Shown here one piece after another: positions 53,886-63,892 of a stretch of 64,000 nucleotides of DNA; the stretch's first letter is position 1, and the number at the start of each line of letters is the position of its first letter. This DNA comes from Ascarosepion bandense (lineage: Eukaryota > Mollusca > Cephalopoda > Sepiida > Sepiidae). The stretch is from the NCBI GenBank assembly GCA_037127315.1, contig JBBBDQ010001124.1, positions 2,678,501 to 2,742,500 on the forward strand. Direction: 5' to 3'. A program made the translations under genes and the position numbers. The notes under the pieces are model-generated. The model searched no databases and was not told the DNA's origin. It saw only the letters and a list, made by a program, of their open reading frames with translations.

Positions 53886-54664
53886 TATATAAGATACTCC
53901 CTGTTCTGTTGTCTATTTACACAAGCATGTTAAGTAGGTTACTTACAATTCCCCTCTTTTTCTCTAGCCTTCAATATGTCCTGTTAGTGTCAGATTTTGC
54001 AAGCTTTCTTTCCTCATTAAAAAAATTTCAGCTATCTCTTTCTGATTCTAAGTATATGTTCTTTTTGTTTCCACATTCTTTAAAACTGCCTTACTGCTTA
54101 CATGCTCCTTCAATGGTATTCTCAGCATCCTTCTGTAGAACCACATCTCTGTTACCTCAAGTCTCCTATTCTTTATATGTGAGGAAATTGTTCAACATTC
54201 ACTGCCATATCAAATGGCTGATATTACATAGCAATTCAAATAATCCCCCAAAAACATAGAACATTCTTGCAACATTGCAAATAACATTGTAGCAATGTTA
54301 CTGTAATGTCGCTATCAATTATATTTTCCTGATCTGAAATTGACCACTCATTCTCAATGTTGTCCCAACTTCATGATAATATTGCAAAGTGCTGTAGCTG
54401 AAAACTCTGCAATGGTCTATTACAACGTCACAATACTTGTCCTTCACTTAACAATATGTAGAGAAGTTATAACATTTATTTTTGTATAATTTTTTAATTT
54501 TTAATCACTAATTTATACCAATGGATGCATGTTCTAACATCTTCCTAGAATTTATTACCCATTTTCTGTTAATTTAATGTTACAATCAACATATTTTTAA
54601 TGTTACCACATAATGTTGTGGGCACATTTTGGAGAGTCCACAAAAAACATTTTGCAACTTCTCT
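53886..54664. other. AT-rich interval, nothing recognised
   Basis: Two open frames (116 codons at 53909-54259 and shorter) have low-complexity hydrophobic content and no motif. ATTGCAA/AACATTG-type strings recur around 54265-54310 without a clear period. Confidence 0.4.
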
Positions 54665-55057
54665 GAAACGTTGATTGATTGATTGTTTATTTGTTTTACC
54701 AGCATATTAACCCTTTGTGGGTCATTTAGTGCTGAAAATGGATTTTTTATTCAGGAATGTTTCACAACTTTTCAAGTTGTTGCGAGGTATTTTAAAATTG
54801 TTTTTCAAATGTCACAAGTTGTATGGTTCAAAGTCCAAACTCTACAAAAGTTGGAAGTATTTTATTTTTTTTCAGATATCCCATTACTTGGGCAGTAGGT
54901 ACATTTTTAAAGAGCCTATTAAGATTTTGTGCTTGGTAATAGTTACTACATATATATTGGTGCTTCTTGCATTCCATCAAGATATGTTTGATGGTGAGAA
55001 ATTGGTTGCATTGGGTCCACTAAAGCGTAGTTTCTGCCTTGTGTGTGTGTGTGTGTA
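54665..55057 (-). mobile_element. Probable family B tail (B5) plus unclassified repeat
   Basis: 54665-54740: TTGATTGATTGATTG run, then TTACCAGCATATTAACCCTT, TGTGGGTCATTTAGTGC, equivalent to the 3' part of family B on the minus strand with an (AATC)n tail. 54740-55030 (GTGCTTGGTAATAGTTACTA, GATATGTTTGATGG) is not matched elsewhere in the window. Confidence 0.5.
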
Positions 55058-55671
55058 TTTTTTTTTTAATTATATCACCCCGAGCAAGGCGGCAATGCCA
55101 CTGATGTGCAGGGGGCTACATAAGAGTAAAAAGATTAAGTAGAAGAGAGTGAAGAGGAAGACGAACCAGTTAGAAAGGAGCAAGAGAAGGATGGGAATAC
55201 AGGTGTGATGACAGTTGCAAAGGTGGAGAGAAAGGAAAGGATATACGGGGTGGTGAAAGAACTAGAGTCAAGTGGTTAATAGATGAGTATTGACATTGCA
55301 TTTAAATTCTTGGAGGTTGTAGCCATCAGGAAAGCAAGAATATGGAAGCAAGTTCCACAGGTGGGAAGTGCAAGAGAAGAAGCTGCAGGTGTAGAATTGT
55401 CATCTGCATTTGGTTAATCTAACTGTGAATGGGTGAGACCCAGTTGCCAGTCTGGTTGCACAAGTAAACACCTGTTGCGGAGGCACCAGTGACTTAAGTT
55501 CGTTGGAGCAGAAGCCATGAAAGTATTTATAGAACAGACAAAGGGAGGCCACATCTCGTCGGTGGGGAAGTGGCTGTAGTCGAGCTGCTAAGTCAGTACC
55601 TATCACATTACTGATTCTCCTTTGGAGCCTGTCGAGAACACTGAGATGAACCATATGTGGCAGCAGTATTC

Positions 55672-55675
<4 letters not shown>
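55058..55675 (-). mobile_element. CR1-like LINE 3' end
   Basis: On the minus strand: VLDRLQRRISNVIGTDLAAR, LQPLPHRRDVASLCLFYKYF, HGFCSNELKSLVPPQQVFTC, ATRLATGSHPFTVRLTKC (open from about 55640 to 55400), then UTR and tail GTGGCATTGCCGCCTTGCTC GGGGTGATATAATT plus A-run (55058-55068). The best preserved of the LINE tails in the window. Its upstream edge is a (CA)n run, fused to the I-type LINE. Confidence 0.88.

Positions 55676-55718
<43 letters not shown>
55676..55718. repeat. (GT)n microsatellite
   Basis: About 43 bp of GT at the junction between two LINEs; HTHTHT in the minus frame is an artefact. Confidence 0.95.
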
Positions 55719-55719
<1 letters not shown>

Positions 55720-55899
55720 CAATTCTTATTCCATTAAGCACTATGTCTTGTCTATGGTTAGCCAATGGCTCTATATTCTCCATTCTTATTGTTGGCTGAT
55801 GTTTATATATTTTATTGTTTGGGAACATGTACCAAATTGTTTGCTATTTTTTTAATGAGTTGTGTAATTTTGCTTTTATAACCTGTATATAGGAATGTG

Positions 55900-56180
55900 A
55901 TGGTGGTTATTTTTGTTGCCTCTTTTGTTAGTGTGTTGGCTTCATGATTTCCCCTACTGCCAATATGGCTAGGAATCTAAGCCAATATTATTGTTTGTGC
56001 TTTATTAACTGACGAGAAGTTTCTAGGATTTCTTGGATATAGGAATGATTTGGGTTCTTTTTTTAATTACTATTAAACTAGATTGGGAATCTGAGAATAT
56101 TGAAACTTCCTATCTTTTGAATTTTCTATCAATTTAAGTGCCATTTTAATGGCTTGTTGTTCAGCTCTATAAATAGATGC
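55900..56180 (-). pseudogene. RNase H domain of I-type LINE
   Basis: Minus strand: IYRAEQQAIKMALKLIENSK (about 56180-56120), where E of AEQ is the expected catalytic Glu. Then PSHIGSRGNHEANTLTKEAT (about 55975-55915), where the expected catalytic Asp (NEEAD) has become N. Stops lie between them. The domain supports assignment to the I group rather than jockey or CR1. Confidence 0.8.
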
Positions 56181-56879
56181 ATTATTTGGTAGCCTAATTT
56201 GTTTCTGAATTTGTGGCTGCTGTGCCTATTCTATCTAGAATTTTTTATCCATTTGCATAAAATGATTTATAGCCACAATATTTGTTTCTTAATTCTCCAT
56301 ACATACTTTTGTTGATTGTTTCTTTTTTTTCTTTGTGTCAAAGTTAGGGCAAAGTGAAATTTGGAGATTGTCCATCGAGCTACCTTATTTATTGGAACTG
56401 GTGTTACATTATCAGGATCTTTGGTTATTTGTTCTAGGGCTTCATTAATTTGAAGTCCAAGTGAAGGGATGGCTGTTGGTTTATTTCTATAGGACTGGAT
56501 ATATTAAGGTTCATATGTTTTTTTGTATGCTAAGTTATTTGGGTTTGGTTGTAGTTTTAGTGCATATTAGAGGGATAATTTTTTCCATCTCAAATATATA
56601 AGTGGTTTATTGGCTTCTATATAGAGACTTTGCATGAAAGTCTCTGAGATTTATTCTCAGTTCTTGATTGTGTATGGTTTATAGTTTTTTTAAAGCTGGA
56701 TTGACATGTAGCACTGTAAATAATGCATCTATAGTCTAATTTTGATCTGATGTGTGACCTATATATTCTGAGCATTATTTTTGGTCAGTACCCCAATTCA
56801 GCTTTGATATTACTTTTAGAAGCTTCAAAGCCTTTGGCATTTTTACTTTTGTAATCTTATGTAATCAATGTGTACCTTG

Positions 56880-57480
56880 AAGTTAAGTTTGCTCTCTACT
56901 ATAATTCCCAGATATTTTATTTGTCGGTCTATCAGAATTAAGTATCCATTTAATTTTAATTCTAGATCAAGATGGTAGACTCGTTTTGTTTTGTAAAAAT
57001 GGAATCCATTTTCATTTGTCCATTTTTCTATTTTGTTTAAACATGTTTGTACAAATTTTTCAAAAGAAACATATTTGGTGATGAGTATAATATTGAGATA
57101 TCATCTACACATAGGAATTTATCAATTCCTATATTAATGATTTGTGGTGAATACGAAATTAAAATTGACTCTCTTCTTTTCACTGTTGACAAATTTTGCA
57201 ATCCAGTGTGAAATCTAATTTTGACCAATAGGAAAAAAAATTGACCCCTACTGGAGGACAAAGACAAAGCCAAATTTCACAATCTGGTGTGAATTATTTC
57301 ATAACCAATGAAAAGAGAGCAATTTACAAAACTGAGAGCGGTTAAAAAGCCTGTGTAAAAAGAGTTCTTTAATATAAATTGAGAAAGAAAGCATTTTTTT
57401 CTGGTTTTAACTGGTTCTTTGTATATTTGTGTCAGTATGTTTGTAAAGGAGACTATTAGCTCTGATTCATTGAGAATTTT
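56880..57480 (-). pseudogene. Reverse transcriptase palm/thumb of I-type LINE
   Basis: Minus strand frame 57273-57037 includes ILISYSPQIINIGIDKFLCV DDISILYSS, with CVDD in place of the usual YADD/FVDD catalytic box (about 57112-57094). The next frame has NKIEKWTNENGFHFYKTKR and a KYLGI-like box (about 57030-56900) of the thumb. The fingers region upstream is compressed or lost. Confidence 0.75.
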
Positions 57481-58720
57481 CATGTTAATTTAGGATGAGC
57501 AGGTTTTACTGTAATTGGCATTTTGGATTTCTTTCTTCAAGCATTTAGGAAAATAAGTGAATGGTCACTACCACATTAGTCATCATGAAAGTCCATAAAA
57601 TTGATGGAGAGTATATATCAATAGCTGATGTTGATCTGGTACCATGGTGTAGATATGCATATTTGGTTATTAAGAGTACATAGATCAGATGATTCTTGTA
57701 GAGATTCTATAATTTGACTGGGGTTCCTATAGTCCCACATTTTGTTGTATGCATTAGAATCTACCAATAGTAGAAAGGGAGTAGGATGTTGGCAAATTAG
57801 CCTTTCTATTTCAGTTTTATTCAGTCTGTATTTTTGAGGAATATAAATGGAACATATGGTTATTGTCTGATGAATTGAAGCTTTTACTGCCCTGGTAACT
57901 TTTACTGATTTGTATTTAAATATAGTTTTTCATGGATTACTAGCAGTATAGCCCGGCATTGCTCGAGTGTAATGAAAGCTTTAAAACTAATCCATGGTCC
58001 TGGAGCTCAGACTATTTGAACGTTGGCACGAAAGACTAAAAAGTAATAGTTGTTTCCACTTAAAGCGAAACCGTAGACTGAAAGAAAAATGAATGGATGT
58101 AAATCAAATTTTGGTTTCCTGGTATCGATATCAAATTTTCTGCACTACTGTAAGAACTGCAACCTTGAAACTTCTGAATATCGTTTCTTATATCTTTGTC
58201 TATGAGTGTATCAAATTTGATTAAAATCAGACCACTCCTTCTATAACCCGATTTTTTTTGATTATCAATTTTCGATATTTATCGGGGGTACCTCAACACA
58301 AAACCTAGCTAAGAACACTCACAGATGCTTATAGTACAACTGTGTAAATTTTCAAGAAAATTGGTTCAGCCGTTTCGGAGTCTATAGGTAACGGATACAC
58401 AAACACACAGACAGACACAGACATATACACAGACAAAGTCCCATTTATAAATAAGTTTAGATTTAGATTAGATTTAAATAGATTGATGATTTTAACCAAT
58501 ATTGAAGTACCTCACTTGGCCTATTCTCGATTGTTGATACATTTATTTTATGAAAAGTTTCATATCTTTTAAAGGAGATGTTGTCAGTTTCTTTGAGAAA
58601 GGTCTTTTTCAAACAGACTATATTTGGATTGTAATCTGTAAGGAGTTGTATAATTTCCTCATAGTTTGATTTAACACCATTACAGTTCCATTGTATGATG
58701 CTTGTGTTCCATTTGTCCAT
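57481..58720 (-). pseudogene. Endonuclease domain of I-type LINE, split by Helitron H11
   Basis: Starts MDKWNTSIIQWNCNGVKSNY at 58720 (QWNCNG is the first EN block), LLTDYNPNIVCLKKTFLKET (usual QET is KKT, so the metal-binding Glu is lost). After the Helitron: ITICSIYIPQ, LLVDSNAYNKMW (DxN block, about 57770-57735), SSDLCTLNN and SDHSLIFLN (SDH block, about 57575-57550). Several stops. Confidence 0.85.
57940..58472 (-). mobile_element. Non-autonomous Helitron, copy H11 (internal deletion)
   Basis: Minus strand from TCTAATCTAAATCTAAAC (58472) to hairpin CTCGAGCAATGCCGGGC and CTGCTAG (57940), followed by T. Inserted into the I-type LINE endonuclease. The middle is deleted, joining AGTGCAGAAAATTT to GATATCGATACCAGGAAACC. 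Confidence 0.93.
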
Positions 58721-59057
58721 TTCAGCAGTAATTATTTTATTTTATTGATCTTAAGGATGACTATTTTTTTGGCTTTTGGTTATTTATTTTCATATATTGC
58801 ATACTTTCCATATTGTTTGTTTTCTTTGTTTATGAATATGTTCTTCACCTGCGTATTTGTATGTTCTTAATTATTTGGGTTCTTTTTGTTTTTTCTGATT
58901 ATCTTTATTTAAATTGTCATCCTGTTTATTTGCTTACAATTCTGTTTCTTCTGTTTTTTGGATTTCAATTTTGTTTTGTATTAAGATTTGATTGGTTTTT
59001 GTTCTGTCTGTTTATGGAGTTTTTTCATATAAGAGGTTTTGATTTTTTGTCATTGAA
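58721..59057 (-). mobile_element. I-type LINE, region between ORF1 and ORF2
   Basis: T-rich on the plus strand (A-rich on the element's sense strand). Presumed ORF1 C-terminal/spacer part of the LINE by position only; the 90-codon plus frame is an artefact of the T-rich strand. Confidence 0.4.
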
Positions 59058-59820
59058 AGACCTGATCAGACCTCAAGTGGAATGACTATATAGAATCCAT
59101 AGCTAAATCCACTGCTAAGAAAGTAGATTCTCTGTGTAGGGCCAGGAAGTTTTTCCCGTCTGAAATAATCCCGCACATATATAAATCTATCATCTGCCCG
59201 TGCATTGAATACTGCTGCCATATCTGGTCGAGTACTCCTAGGTGTCCTTGACAAAATCCAACAGAGAATCTGTAATGTGATCGATCCCGACTTGGCAGCT
59301 CAGATACAGTCACTTTCTCACCGACACAATGTGGCTTCCGTGTCTCTTCTACAAATACTTTCATGGCTTCTGCTTCGATGAACTTAGCTCCCTGGTGTCC
59401 CCTATATATGAATTTATTCGAGCCACAAGATTAGCAACTAGATTCCACTCTTTTATTGTGAAACCAATAAAATGTAAATGCAAATTCTACTCTTGCAGCT
59501 TCTTTTCTTGTATTTCCTACCTGTGGAATTCTCTTCTGTTTACTTGCTTACCTGATAGCTACAATCTCCAAGAATTTAAATGTAAAGTCAATAGTCATCT
59601 CCTATCTCACTAACCTGCATCCTCTCTCTCATGCTCCTTTCTCTGTCCACTCCACTCTCATCAGTATTCTCATCCTTCTCTTACCCACTTCCTGACATCC
59701 CCCATGACCTGTCACTCTTTCTCATAACTTTCCTCCTATGTAACCCACTGCAAAACAGTGGCAGTAAAATGCCTTGCTTGAAGCGATATGATTATAAAAA
59801 AAATAAATAAAATAAAGTTG
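59058..59820 (+). mobile_element. CR1-like LINE 3' end with 11-bp target duplication
   Basis: Bounded by TTGTCATTGAA (59047-59057) and TTGTCACTGAA (59821-59831). Broken frames give STAKKVDSLCRARKFF, IYKSIICPCIEYCCHIWS, LDKIQQRICNVIDPDLAAQI, QSLSHRHN, then open 59329-59613 with LATRFHSFIVKPIKCKCKFY and LQEFKCKVNSHLLSH. The 3' tail is GTGGCAGTAAAATGCCTTGC then GATATGATTAT and (AAATA)n. Inserted into the I-type LINE in opposite orientation. Confidence 0.92.
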
Positions 59821-60109
59821 TTGTCACTGAACTTTGCATTGGATTTACACTGTGTATAGTTTTTGTTCAGTGGTCTGGGTTTTTCCAAGTTTATAATGGG
59901 TTTCAATATGGTTTTAATTCTTGAATTCTTGAAGATTTTCATAGGTATAGCTTGATGCTACTTGGGTAATGTTTGCATATGATAATGTGTATTAGAGTTT
60001 GTTTAAATGCTTTTCCTTGCTTCTGAGTAGGGAAATTTTTTTTATGTGTTTAATTTTAATATATCTTTTTCTTTATTCCAGGTTTCAGAGTCCCTGGAAG
60101 TTGTCCTAT

Positions 60110-60330
60110 GCTTCTTTTTTTTTTTTTATACTTAGAGCATTTGGTTTCATTTGTACATGTGATCTCTGTGTGGTTAGGATCATGCTCTCCACATTTTCCA
60201 CATACCAGCTTCCTTATACATTGATTCTTACTATGTCCATATTTTTGGCAGTTAAAGCATCTTAATGGGTTTGAAATATATGTTTCTACTTTGGAAACTG
60301 CATAGCCAATTCTTATTTCATTCCATGCAA
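60110..60330 (-). pseudogene. ORF1 (gag-like) of I-type LINE, zinc-knuckle part
   Basis: Open on the minus strand from 60330: AWNEIRIGYAVSKVETYISN, PLRCFNCQKYGHSKNQC, a canonical C-x2-C-x4-H-x4-C knuckle. A second knuckle CGKCGEHDPNHTEITC (wider spacing) and a third partial one beginning TKCSKY follow. Such knuckles bind RNA in the LINE ribonucleoprotein. The frame is uninterrupted across about 73 codons, better than ORF2. It is cut on its N-terminal side by Helitron H12. Confidence 0.88.
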
Positions 60331-60847
60331 TCTAAACTTATTTATAAATGGAACTTTGTGTGTGTGTATGTGTGTCCATTACCTATAGACTCCGAAATGG
60401 TTGAACTGATTTTCTTGAAAATTTACGCAGTTGTACTATAAGCGTCTGCGAGTGTTCTTAGCTAGGTTTTGTGTGGAGGTACCCCCGATAAATATCGAAA
60501 ATTGATAATCGAAAAAATCGGGTTATAGAAGGAGTGGTCCAGTTTTAATCAAATTTGATACACTCATAGACAAAGACATAAGAAACGATATCCAGAAGTT
60601 TCAAGGTTACAGTTCTTACAATAGTGCAGAAAATTGATAATATATATATATATATATATATAAAAGGCAAGATGTTTGTGTGTGTGTCTGTTTATCTGTC
60701 TGTATGTCCTTTATACAAATCCACAATTTTTATCTGATTCCCACCAAACTTCACACAAATATTCTTTAGGCTGTGTCTGAGCTCCAGGATCATGGATTAG
60801 TTTTAAAGCTTTCATTACACCCGAGCAATGCCGGGCTATACTGCTAG
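60331..60847 (+). mobile_element. Non-autonomous Helitron, copy H12 (short type, complete)
   Basis: TCTAAACTTATTTATAAATG start right after A, body with intact GGGTTATAGAAGGAGTGGTC, TA run (about 60638-60662), short-type middle, hairpin CCCGAGCAATGCCGGGC and CTGCTAG followed by T. Among the best-preserved copies. Confidence 0.96.
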
Positions 60848-61013
60848 TTTATAATAATGAAATAGGTTTTATTTCATTATTATAAATTATATGACATTTT
60901 ACAAAGATATAGTAAAGAAATAAAAATACGGCCTCAGTAAAACGTCATTTAATTTATAATTTTGAAATGGGTCATGTTTTTATTTCTTTAATATAACTTA
61001 ATAACATATCATA
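60848..61013. repeat. Palindrome and AT-rich spacer between two Helitrons
   Basis: 60848-60887 is an inverted repeat with arms TTTATAATAATGAAATA and a short central GGTT, starting at the base after the CTAG of H12. The remaining 125 bp is AT-rich. Confidence 0.75.
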
Positions 61014-61345
61014 TCTAATTTAATCTAAATCTAAACTTATTTATAAATGGAACTTTGTCTGTGTGTATGTGGGTCCGTGTGTGTGTGTATCCGTTACCTA
61101 TAGACTCCGAAATGGCAGAACCAATTTCCTCGAAAATTTACACAGTTGTACTATAAGCATCTGCGAGTGTTCTTAGCTAGGTTTTGTGTTGAGGTACACC
61201 TGATAAATATTAAAAATAAAAAAAAATCGGGTTATAGAAGGAGTGGTCTGATTTTAATCAAATTTCATATACTCATAGACAAAGACATAAGAAACAATAT
61301 TCAGAAGTTTCAAGGTTGCTGTTTTTATAACAGTGCAAAAAATTG

Positions 61346-61381
<36 letters not shown>

Positions 61382-61747
61382 GCAAGATACCGGGTCTGGT
61401 CAAAATCAGTTTTTCAGCCCTTTTATTTTAGTTTTTGGTTTGGGTTTGGCTCGAAGTAGGTATAATTGTAGTTCTTAGTCTCAGCCATGATACCATGAAC
61501 TCAGAGGACTTATTTAGTCTCCAAAATTCAGTTTACGATGAAAAAAACTTATTTGATATCGATAGCAGGAAATCAAAATTTGACTTACATCCATTCATTT
61601 TTGTTTCAGTCTACGGTTTCGCTTTAACTGGAAAAAACTATTGCTTTTTAGTCTTTCATGCCAACGTCCAAAGAGTCTGAGGTCCAGGACCACGGATTAG
61701 TTTTAAAGCTTTCATTACACCCAAGCAACGCCGGGCTATACTGCTAG
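61014..61747 (+). mobile_element. Non-autonomous Helitron, copy H13 (long type)
   Basis: TCTAATTTAATCTAAATCTA AAC start, body, TA run (about 61346-61377), then CCGGGTCTGGTCAAAATCAG joining to the long-type middle, hairpin CCAAGCAACGCCGGGC, CTGCTAG and T. ATGATACCATGA shows that the frame seen in H2/H6 is stopped here at codon 4. Confidence 0.93.
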
Positions 61748-62589
61748 TAATTTATAATTATGAAAGACAAAATATTATGATAAACTAAATGTTGACAATA
61801 ACAATCTTATTTCATTCATAGTAATTAAAGTGATAGTCATTCATTCTCTTGCACACTGTCAATGTTGACATAGCTGTTGATATGATATTGTCACCAGCTG
61901 ACTTTTAAAAAGAAAAAAACTCTCCTGGTCTCTCTAGACTGTCAGATGCAGTACACAAAGCTATAATGCTGGTTGTAATTATTACTAATCACAATTAGTA
62001 AATTAATTTTTAATTGTGATAAAATTTTAAACTGCAATTTTCTTTCTTACAAGATTTTTTTTCAATCTAAAGATGTGTGTAAATTGATTTTTGTGAATGA
62101 ATCTTTTCATACTAAACAATCTTATTTGAAATGTTTGTAGTAATGGACAGGTGTCTGATAGAGAAAAAGCTCAGACATTTTTTAGTAAATGTCATTGGAG
62201 AAAAAAAGAAGTCCAATCAGATTGACTTAAAGAAAGTGGCATGTGGTTTCAGTTATCAGCTAGTCTTTGATCTCTAGCCACTTCACTTATCTCTTTGGTA
62301 AAGGCCGACTCTTGATGTACATTTATATAAACAAGCTAGCAAGTCTAAGTTGATAGACCACGATTTGTGGCAGAATTTCATATTTATTTATTTATTTATT
62401 TTTAAGAATGTTAGCTAAAATATTTCTTTTAATTTACTCTAACCAACAGCAATTGGTTTTAAATTCATTTTATTTTTACACCTTGTGATCTGCTTTCTAT
62501 TACATCAGCAATTTTCTTCACAAATGTAAATTTCTAAACATATTTTGAATTTTATATTTAACATGTTTTTCCTGGAGCCTGTTGCCTTG

Positions 62590-62590
<1 letters not shown>
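61748..62590. other. AT-rich interval, nothing recognised
   Basis: No family or gene recognised. Confidence 0.4.

Positions 62591-62593
<3 letters not shown>

Positions 62594-62631
<38 letters not shown>
62594..62631. repeat. (AC)n microsatellite
   Basis: About 38 bp of AC directly abutting the left end of the MITE. Confidence 0.95.
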
Positions 62632-62636
<5 letters not shown>

Positions 62637-63016
62637 CTAGCCATAATTATTAGGCCACCCCAGTTTTTTAAAAGAAATGATGTATTTCATACTATTTTTA
62701 GTAGATAATAATAAGTGGATAATTCTAAATGAAAATAGAATTGTTCTTTATTAATACTGCACAATAACATGTGCATCAAATGAACTTTTCTAGTGTCCAG
62801 TTTTTGTGCTCTCTTCCCCATGCTAGTCTCCTCTTCTTATTGGCCAGCCAAAGCAAAGGCTTCCTGGCTGCCTTGTAAAATTTTGCAAAGTAATAATAAC
62901 TAAAGAACCATTCTATTTTCATTCAGAATTATCCACTTGGCAATAAGTAGTAAAAATAGTATGAAATATAATTTTTTTTAAAAACTGGGGTGGCCTAAAA
63001 ATTATGGCCGGTAGTG
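62632..63016. mobile_element. Tc1-type MITE with long terminal inverted repeats
   Basis: Left end CACTACTAGCCATAATTATT AGGCCACCCC and right end the complement of CACTACCGGCCATAATTTTT AGGCCACCCC. Inverse similarity continues about 115 bp inward (TTTCATACTATTTTTA, GTGGATAATTCT, AATGAAAATAGAAT, GTTCTTTA). 385 bp in total, no coding capacity. TATATA follows the right end, fitting a TA target; the left target is obscured by the (AC)n run. Confidence 0.88.
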
Positions 63017-63172
63017 TATATATGCAAAACAAAATACAGGTAGCTACCAAAGCAACAGTTCAAAGTGCTCAATGCCTAGTGTAAAAAGACCAAGACAGAA
63101 GAGTAATACTAATCAGTAAAACAGCATAAAGAGAGTAGGTCTCTGATTTTCATATAGAGTGCTAGCATATTT

Positions 63173-63763
63173 TTGTTTAATCAGATTTTTCAAATACTCA
63201 GGCCAGTAGACAAAGATAAATATATTGTTTAATGAATAAATGGAGTGTCTACCTAAATATGGGTATCATCTAGAAATAAGATTTACGTAAAAATATCTGT
63301 CAGGTTAATAAATAAAAATGAATCACTTCTTTAGAAATTGCTTTGTTTATGTTAAGATATGAAACTGAACAAAAATGAAAGCTTGAAGAGACTGGGAAAG
63401 ATTTGCATTTATAAAGCACAATTGAAATTTGCTTGATGATTGATGCACTTCATCGCTAAGAAGACAGTGTAAAATATGTCGGATCTAATGACAGTTTCTC
63501 TTGTCAGGAGGGGGACTCAGGTTTGAATCCTGCCGGAGAGCATATTTTTCTTTAATATTTTTTGAATATTCAAGCTAAGCAGATAAAAATAAATCAATAT
63601 ACTGTTTAATAAATAAACAGAGCAACTACTTAAATTTGGGTATCCACTCAAAATATAGTTTAAGTAGTAAAATATATCTACAGGGTGTCTCCCAAAAATC
63701 GACATTATTTAAAATGTGAATACAGGGTGTCTCCTAAAAATTGACATTATTTAAAATGTGAAT
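63173..63763 (+). repeat. Imperfect 130-bp duplication and 43-bp tandem pair
   Basis: 63173-63300 and 63548-63680 share TTTAAT, TTCAAATACTCAGGC/TTGAATATTCAAGCT, AGATAAA-A-ATAT-ACTGTTTAAT, ATAAA-GGAG and AAATATGGGTATC. Between them AGGTTTGAATCCTGCCGGAG (63521-63538) resembles a tRNA B box. At 63678-63763 TACAGGGTGTCTCCCAAAAA TCGACATTATTTAAAATGTG is repeated twice in tandem. TACAGGGTGTC-CCAAAA is like a mariner-type terminal repeat. Confidence 0.65.
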
Positions 63764-63892
63764 ATATGAGTAACTACATGTTTTGAATATTATTATACAT
63801 CCTACAAGCACACACACATATATAATTCAAAACTTGTATGCAGATATGTTTGATTATTACCAAGTTCACACTGCTTCAGAATCTTTTCAACA

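Larger units (their letters stand above)
55719..60330 (-). mobile_element. I-type LINE (ORF1, endonuclease, RT, RNase H), decayed and nested
   Basis: A minus-strand non-LTR retrotransposon read from 60330 down to about 55719: ORF1 zinc knuckles, apurinic-like endonuclease, reverse transcriptase and RNase H in the order typical of the I group. It is interrupted by Helitron H11 (57940-58472) and CR1-like LINE copy 59058-59820, and its 5' side ends at Helitron H12 (60331). About 3.3 kb of LINE remains after removing insertions. Stops and frameshifts throughout ORF2; ORF1 is better preserved. Confidence 0.85.

Noticed and set aside
55622..55855. Frames through microsatellites (VCVCVC, HTHTHT, IYIYIY) such as 55622-55855, 8086-8346, 10848-11054 and 50604-50810
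   Set aside because: Their length comes from GT, TA or GAT runs that lack stops in some frames; flanks belong to recognised repeats.
63500..63545. A tRNA gene near the B-box-like AGGTTTGAATCC
   Set aside because: No matching A box or cloverleaf could be drawn upstream; more likely a SINE or chance B-box match.
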